A stretch of 13,691 nt of DNA. Origin: Microcaldota archaeon (GTDB lineage: Archaea; Micrarchaeota; Micrarchaeia; Norongarragalinales; CAINOH01). The number at the start of each line of letters is the position of its first letter. The first letter of the stretch is position 1. The position numbers were made by a program, and so were the translations under genes. The stretch spans positions 1 to 13,691 of the forward strand of contig DAHXMR010000212.1 of assembly GCA_027371655.1 (NCBI GenBank), in the 5' to 3' direction. Below the pieces are notes generated by a model. That model ran no database searches. It saw nothing but the letters and a program-made list of their open reading frames with translations, and was not told the origin of the DNA. This document shows positions 5,967 through 11,800 of this stretch, piece after piece.

Positions 5967-7619
5967 GTGCTTACAGAACACGCCGTTGTCAAAGCATTGC
6001 AGGAGAACGGAACCACGCACTGGTTTGGTTTCCCAGGCGAAACCACGCTTCCGCTATACAACGCAATGGAAGATGCCGGCGTATTCCATTTTTTGGCAAG
6101 GGACGAACGCTGCGCCGCCCACATGGCCGATGCATATGCGAGAATAACCGGGAAAACCGGAGTTTGCGATGCCCCCGCAGGAATGGGCGTCCCGTTTCTC
6201 TGCCCAGCCCTTCTTGAGGCATACAATAGTTCAAGCCCGGTTTTAGCGGTCGTAAGCAGCACGCCGCTCGATAAACGTGGACGATGGCCCACTAGCGAGC
6301 TGGACCAAGCCGGGCTACTGTCGCCAATCACCAAAGCGCAATTCTTGGTGGCGGATGCCGAAACCGCAGCAAAAACTACACATAACGCGTACCGGGAGGC
6401 GCGCAAAAACCGGCCCCGGCCGGTACTTCTAGAGATAACATATGACTTGTTTGGAAAAAACTCGGGGTACGAACGGGGCGGTCCAATAGACCCTGTAGTG
6501 GAAAACGCGCCGGACAAACTAATACGCGCCGCGGCCTCTGCGCTGGCATCTTCAAAAAAGCCGGCAATACTGGCTGGCGGGGGCGTCTTTTTGTCTGGGG
6601 CGGAGCGAGAACTAAAAGGCCTTTGCGAAACACTGGGAATCCCCGTAGCAACCACCCTTACAGGAAAAGGCTGCTTGCCGGAAGACCACCCGCTAAGTCT
6701 CGGAGTAGTTGGCGGAAAGGGGCGCCCGTTTGCCAACATATACGTCTCTTCCTCAGATTGCGTGCTGGTGCTGGGGAGCAAGCTTGGCGAAAAAGCCACT
6801 AACAGATGGACGCTCATCAAAAACGAGCCAAGCGTAATCCGCGTGGACATTGATGAAAAAGAATTGGCGAACAACTATCCGCGCGCCACCCGAATTCGTG
6901 GCGACATAAAAAAAATTCTCAAAAAAATGGTTGCCGCCGCAACTAATCCCACGGCTGGCAATGCGCGAACTAGGATTGCCGAACTTAAGAAGGCGTGGCT
7001 CGATTCTTTTGAAAAAAGCTGCGAATACCCGGGAACATCAATAAAACCGCAGACGGTTATCAGGGAACTCCAGCGGCTCGCGCCTAAAAACACGATTCTG
7101 GTCGCAGACGGAAGCGTATCAAGCGGATGGGCGGGCGCCTGCTGGAATGCCAATGGAACAGGGCGGCGGTTTATAGCCGGCCGCGGTACGGGCATGATTG
7201 GCTTTGCGCTTCCGGCCGCGATTGGCGCAAAAATAGGCGCTCCAAACGACCCGGTCGTGTCCCTGGCGGGGGACGGCGGCTTTATGTTCAGCGCAGAAGA
7301 ACTTGAGGCTGCAAAACGCCACGGCATACCGTTCGTACAGATAATATTCAACAATAGCGCTTTGGGCTTGCTTCAACTGCACGAGCAATATGTTTACAAA
7401 CGCAGCGCCATCCCGAGTTTTTCGGCAATAGACTTTTGCAGGCTTTCGGAGGCGCTTGGCGCGCAAGCCATTGCAATCGACCGCAAAAGCGAAGTGCCAG
7501 ACGGCATTCGTTCCGCGCTTCACGCAGACGGGCCGGTCGTTTTGGACGTTAAAATAGACGCTAGCGAACTTTCGCCAGACTTCAAAAACACCCTGGCTCG
7601 CAAAGGTATTCGAATCTAA
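5967..7619 (+). CDS. ThDP-dependent enzyme of the acetolactate-synthase-like family
   Basis: The 550-residue protein has the three-domain layout of this family. The N-terminal PYR domain contains GFPGETTLPLYNAM (21-34) and the activating Glu47 in ARDERCAAHMADAYAR. The middle domain contains LAGGG (202-206) and a VLVLGSKLG stretch. The C-terminal PP domain has the ThDP-magnesium motif GDG (435-437) ending in Asn-Asn (462-463). ELDQAGLLSPITK (111-123) matches the family segment before the middle domain. Relatives include acetolactate synthase, sulfoacetaldehyde acetyltransferase, oxalyl-CoA decarboxylase and YerE-type sugar-branching enzymes, which use activated 2-oxo acids or aldehydes. The usual SGPGATN loop is replaced by APAGMGVPF (69-77), so it is not an ordinary acetolactate synthase. 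No regulatory small subunit gene is adjacent. The gene starts at GTG with its own ribosome site and ends the operon; its stop overlaps that of the opposite-strand gene. Confidence 0.8.
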   Translation: MLTEHAVVKALQENGTTHWFGFPGETTLPLYNAMEDAGVFHFLARDERCAAHMADAYARITGKTGVCDAPAGMGVPFLCPALLEAYNSSSPVLAVVSSTPLDKRGRWPTSELDQAGLLSPITKAQFLVADAETAAKTTHNAYREARKNRPRPVLLEITYDLFGKNSGYERGGPIDPVVENAPDKLIRAAASALASSKKPAILAGGGVFLSGAERELKGLCETLGIPVATTLTGKGCLPEDHPLSLGVVGGKGRPFANIYVSSSDCVLVLGSKLGEKATNRWTLIKNEPSVIRVDIDEKELANNYPRATRIRGDIKKILKKMVAAATNPTAGNARTRIAELKKAWLDSFEKSCEYPGTSIKPQTVIRELQRLAPKNTILVADGSVSSGWAGACWNANGTGRRFIAGRGTGMIGFALPAAIGAKIGAPNDPVVSLAGDGGFMFSAEELEAAKRHGIPFVQIIFNNSALGLLQLHEQYVYKRSAIPSFSAIDFCRLSEALGAQAIAIDRKSEVPDGIRSALHADGPVVLDVKIDASELSPDFKNTLARKGIRI

Positions 7620-8053
7620 GCTTTTTTAGCCGTGAATTTCTGGCCCAAGACCAAGCCTAGCTCCTCACCGGTTTTGTCGCCCTTGCAGCGAAGCAGGATA
7701 TTCAAGTGATTAGGCATGTGTGCCTCATCAAAACCTATTATTTCACCAGACACCGATTTCCCTGCAATATTATCTCCAACTTCGAGAACACCCCCCGTAA
7801 GTACCTCAAAAAACCCCAGATAAGCGAAATTGTTTAAAACCTGGGACGAATCTCCTGAAAAATCCGCGGCAGATAGTATCTCATGAATCTCGCCGGCTTT
7901 GACGCAGCGGGACTTCCATTTCGATAGAACTAGGTTGCGGTCATTCCTGCGGTGGCCCATTACCGCAGAAACTGAAAACACCACCGGCTTTTTTTCAGAG
8001 ATAAACAAGTCAACCCCCCGAAACTTAAAAGAAAGGGGAAGAATAAAAATCAT
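7616..8053 (-). CDS. Hypothetical protein, 145 aa
   Basis: I chose the ATG at 8053 (protein begins MIFILPLSFKF) because an AGGGA motif lies about 5 bases upstream and because it avoids overlap with the divergent HAD gene. A longer form from ATG 8080 would overlap that gene's start codon. The protein looks like a small compact domain: strand-rich N-terminus (about 1-33), a mixed middle with HEILSAADFSGD (57-68), and a glycine-rich C-terminal half holding GEIIGFDEAHMPNHLNILLRC (107-127). No cysteine pair, membrane segment or nucleotide motif is obvious. I do not recognise the family. Its stop codon overlaps that of the ThDP gene tail to tail. The tight packing against the operon suggests, but does not show, a shared process. 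Confidence 0.65.
   Translation of the reverse strand: MIFILPLSFKFRGVDLFISEKKPVVFSVSAVMGHRRNDRNLVLSKWKSRCVKAGEIHEILSAADFSGDSSQVLNNFAYLGFFEVLTGGVLEVGDNIAGKSVSGEIIGFDEAHMPNHLNILLRCKGDKTGEELGLVLGQKFTAKKA
8018..8031 (+). promoter_or_regulatory. BRE/TATA-like promoter of the second HAD gene
   Basis: CCGAAACTTAAAAG combines a BRE-like CGAAA with a CTTAAAAG TATA-like box. Its centre predicts transcription from about 8053, leaving a leader of about 26 bases before ATG 8079. The element lies inside the coding part of the opposite-strand gene. Confidence 0.5.
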
Positions 8054-8078
8054 AGTTCCCTGGAATGGCGGTTGAACC

Positions 8079-8720
8079 ATGGGCTTCAAACTCATCGTTT
8101 TCGATTTCGACGGTACGCTTGCGGACACGAGTGCGCTTATTTGGTCCACGATGAACCGGGCTTTGGCGGAAAACGGTTTTCCCGCGGTTTCGCACAAGAA
8201 GCTGCGGCCCTTGGTCGGGCTGACTTTGGAGCAAATGCTTTCAATAATCGCCAAAGCGGCAAGTGAAAGGCAAGTCGCAAAAATTGCCGCCGATTACCGC
8301 GAGATTTACCTTGAAGCCCCCAAAAGTGCCAGGTTGTACCCCGGAGTGCGGGAAACGCTGGAAAACTTGAAGGCGGAGGGAAAAATCCTTGCAATTGCAA
8401 CCAGCAAAAGCCAAAAAGGGCTCAACGCAATGCTTGATGCGTTGGAACTGCACGCGTTCTTTTCCGCGGTTGCCACGCAGGATATGGTTGCCCGCAAAAA
8501 ACCCTCTGGAGACATGGTGCAAAAAATCCTTTCCGAAACCGGGATGCGGGCGGAAGACGCGCTTGTTGTCGGCGACACTGTTTACGACGTTGAAATGGGA
8601 AAGGACGCGGGCGCGAAAACCTGCGCCGTTACGTACGGGGCGCAGGATGAAAAAATGCTTTTGCAGGCGAAGCCCGATTTCGTAATAAGCCGAATTGGCG
8701 ACTTGCGCGGCATTGTTTAG
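8079..8720 (+). CDS. HAD-superfamily phosphatase (phosphoglycolate-phosphatase-like)
   Basis: The 213-residue protein carries the four HAD motifs: FDFDGT with nucleophile Asp9 and Asp11, IATSKSQ with Thr108/Ser109, Lys141 in RKKPSGD, and GDTVYDVEMG with Asp166 and Asp170. The C1 helical cap spans about 15-85. Length and motif spacing match phosphoglycolate-phosphatase/pyrophosphatase-like members, which remove phosphate from small metabolites such as 2-phosphoglycolate. The exact substrate cannot be read from sequence. It is a distant paralogue of the HAD gene at 5274, sharing the fold but without its basic tail. It begins at CCATGG, where the opposite-strand frame also has an ATG. It is not in the upstream operon, having its own promoter-like element, and is followed by a 159-base gap before the giant surface-protein gene. 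Confidence 0.85.
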   Translation: MGFKLIVFDFDGTLADTSALIWSTMNRALAENGFPAVSHKKLRPLVGLTLEQMLSIIAKAASERQVAKIAADYREIYLEAPKSARLYPGVRETLENLKAEGKILAIATSKSQKGLNAMLDALELHAFFSAVATQDMVARKKPSGDMVQKILSETGMRAEDALVVGDTVYDVEMGKDAGAKTCAVTYGAQDEKMLLQAKPDFVISRIGDLRGIV

Positions 8721-8801
8721 ACCCACCTTGCATGCCTTCGCGTTTGGCGCTGTTGTTTGGCGGACCGCGCTCTTCCCTGCCATTTTGCGCCCTAACTAAA
8801 C

Positions 8802-8811
8802 GCTTTTTATG
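8802..8811 (+). promoter_or_regulatory. TATA-like box of the giant surface-protein gene
   Basis: GCTTTTTATG lies in the 159-base gap (8721-8879) after the HAD gene, preceded by an A-rich CTAACTAAA stretch. Transcription would start near 8833 and leave a leader of roughly 45 bases before ATG 8880. Nothing else is recognisable in the gap. Confidence 0.4.
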
Positions 8812-8879
8812 CGCTTTTCGACTAGTATGAATCATAGTGTTTTTGCCTCCGGAAAGGCGGGCGCGGGTTTTGTTTGGAA

Positions 8880-11800
8880 ATGGCGGGTTTGCTTCAGGAC
8901 GTTTACTTGGGTTTCGAGGACATATACTATTCATTAGTCGAGTTCCTGGACAAGCTTGGCATTCCGCTTATAAAATATTTCGTCGAACCCATCGAATCAC
9001 GGGGGATTCCTTCTTTTCCGGTCGCATTGCTTGGGCTTTTGCTTTTGTTCGCGGGCGCGTTTGCCGCGTACAATTATTACACCACGCCCACGAGGGCGGA
9101 CCTCACGGCACTGGTTTACTACGGAAAGAACCCGGTTAACTTCGCGAACGTTTCGCTGGAGGTTCCGGGCGGCCAAGCGTTGCTGCAGATTACGGGCAGG
9201 GACGGGAAGGCTGTTTTCCGAAACCTGCCATACGGAAAGACGGTGAAGGCAACCGCAAGCAAGCCGGGCCTTGCCAGCCTTGAAAAACAGGTGGCGCTTG
9301 AGGCGGCGGCGAAGACCGAAACGTTTTCGATGCAGGCGGCGAATACCACGCCTGCCGACGTGAATTCCATCCGCGTGCGCGTTTTCGACTCGCATTTGGT
9401 CCCCCTAAGCGAGGTTAAAATAGATTACTACGACGTTGCGGGCGTGCTTTTGGGCACCAAGTACACGGACGCCCTGGGATTGGCGAAGATAGATTACGAC
9501 GGCAAGAATTCGCAGCTGGCGCTTGAGGCGTCAAAGCCGGGATTCGCGCCCTCGGAGCGGCAAACCATATTCTTTTCGCACAAGGAGCCCTACGAAATCC
9601 AGCTCGACGCGGTTTCCGACGGCAACAAGGGAAAAAGCGCGGAACTCATCGTGCAGGTCAGGAACGCGCAGAACCAGCCGGTGGACGCGATAGTTTCGGT
9701 TTACTCGGATGAAACCGACGAGGAAATCCAAAGTTCAAGCACGGGTGGCTCGGGCCAAACGTCTTTCCTTTTGGACTTCGGAAGCCATGTTTACGTGGTG
9801 GCAAGCCCGGCGAACCCCGGGGACAAGGCCAAGTACGCGGAAATCACGCGCTCGAATGCCACCGTTTTGGACAAGGACTCCAAAAAAATCGCGGTAACCC
9901 TCTCCCCCCGCACCGCCTCCCTGGGCACGCTGATAATCCAAGCGGTTGATGCGGCAACGGGCGAAGCGGTCGCGGGCGCGAAGGCCTCGCTTTACGAGGC
10001 GGTTTCCAAAAACTTTTTGCAGGAAAAAACCTCGGGCGACGACGGCAAAAACACGTTCGAAGTCTCCAATTCCACGCAGTATCTGGCGACCGTTTTCGCA
10101 CAGGGCTATTTGCCCTCGCTTGTGCCCGGCGCCAAGGCGGGCGACTATAAGAGCGTAAAATTATACGCGGCAAATTCCTCAAATTCCGCCACCATCCTTG
10201 CGAAAGTATTGTCCTTGCAGGGAACGCCCGAACCGGACGCGACCGTCAAGATTGAAAACGATTTGGAGCAAATGCCCCTTGGGATTCCCGGGAAGAAAAC
10301 CAACTTGAACGGCGCGGCGTTCTTCGACTCCGTCCCCGCCGGAACCCGCATCTTCGCGATTGCCGAAAAGGGCAGCAGGCACGGCGCAACGCCGGCATTC
10401 ACGCTTTCGGCAAACCAGTCCGCAAACGTCACCATCACCCTCGACCCCGGCCGCGGCAACGTTACCGCGATAATCGTCGACGACGTGTTCGGAAAACGCG
10501 TTGACGGATTGGTGAGCGCGTTGTCCGAAAACGGCTCGGTAATCGCGTCGTGCAACACGTCCATCGACGCGCCGTGCTCGTTCCAAATTGAGGCGGGAAA
10601 GAAATTCCAGCTGGCGGGAACCGCCCAGGGGTACGTGCCCTCCGCGCACGCAGGCGACTTCCAGGCGCTTGCGCCCGAACAAAGCCTCGGCACTTTCGAC
10701 AAGCCGGTAGAAATCGACCTCGTTCCCGTGGAGTTCAAGGACTTCCTGTACGTCAAATTGTCAAAGGTCTACGAGGAAGGCGACGAGACGAACGTGGTGA
10801 CCAGCGTGGACCGCGGCAAAAAATACGTGGCGGTATTCAACGTCAACTATCCATCAAACATGTCCGGAAACCAGGGCGGCTTCTACGTGCAGCTGGGCGG
10901 CGACGGCAGGGCGGACCAAAGCGACTTCTACATCGCAGGCGACTTCTCGTACCCCCGCAACGCGACCAGCGGAATCGCGCCCGCGTCCATAAACCGCAAA
11001 AGCGAAATCAACTCGGGCGGGCTGTGCGTTGACGACGCCGACGTTTCCGCGTGCACCGACGACAAGCCTTGCAAGAGCGCGAAAATAGAATACCCCGCAG
11101 GCATGCCCACCAACATGAGCGTGTTCAAGATACCGTTCACCGTGCGGGCGGAAAGCGTGTCCCAGGCAATCGAGAAAAACCTGTCAATCAAATACCGCGT
11201 CTATTCCTACTCCACCATCACGCAGTCCTACGAGCGCAGCCCGCCGGACGGCTACTACGACACGGACAACTGCGCGGTGAACGCAACGGAATACGTGCTT
11301 CCGCTTTTCGAAGGCACGTTCTGCGACGCGAACGCGTGCATTTCCGTGAAATTCACCAACGAAACCGGCGAATACGCGCCCGGGTTCACGACAACGCTTG
11401 ACTCGAAATTCAACACGAGCATCCGCGTGCGCCAGCGCCAAAGCCTCGCGGGCAACGTGCAGCTTCTGGCCACCGCAAGCCCGCACTTCAACTTCTCCGC
11501 GCCCAACCCATTCAACGCGGGGGCATCGTTCACGCAGGGGAACGAAAACAAGGAAATAACCGCGATAAGGACAAGCGGCAACGAATTCGGCTTCGACACC
11601 GAAACGACCGCCCTGCACGCGACCGGATTCTCGCCCGGCTACATTGAAATAACGCTTTCGGCCACAAGCTACGAAAAAACCATCCAGCCAAGGATAAACG
11701 TCGAAGGATACAACCCCCTGGTAATCAAGCTCGTCCCCGCGCAAGTCTACGTGGGAGAGCCCGCCACGGTCGCCGCCACCTTGACAAACAAAAACGGCGT

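Noticed and set aside
5828..6874. Minus-strand frame of 348 codons opposite the HAD and ThDP genes
   Set aside because: It is fully antisense to two genes with clear family motifs; its protein is Ser/Pro-rich without recognisable domains, as expected from codon bias on the coding strand.
7616..8254. Longer 212-residue version of the minus-strand unknown gene
   Set aside because: It would overlap the first 176 bases of the divergent HAD gene. The extra residues look like antisense sequence, and ATG 8053 has a better-placed ribosome-site-like motif.
8241..8783. Minus-strand 180-codon frame opposite the second HAD gene
   Set aside because: It is antisense to a gene carrying all four HAD motifs, and no domain is visible in it.
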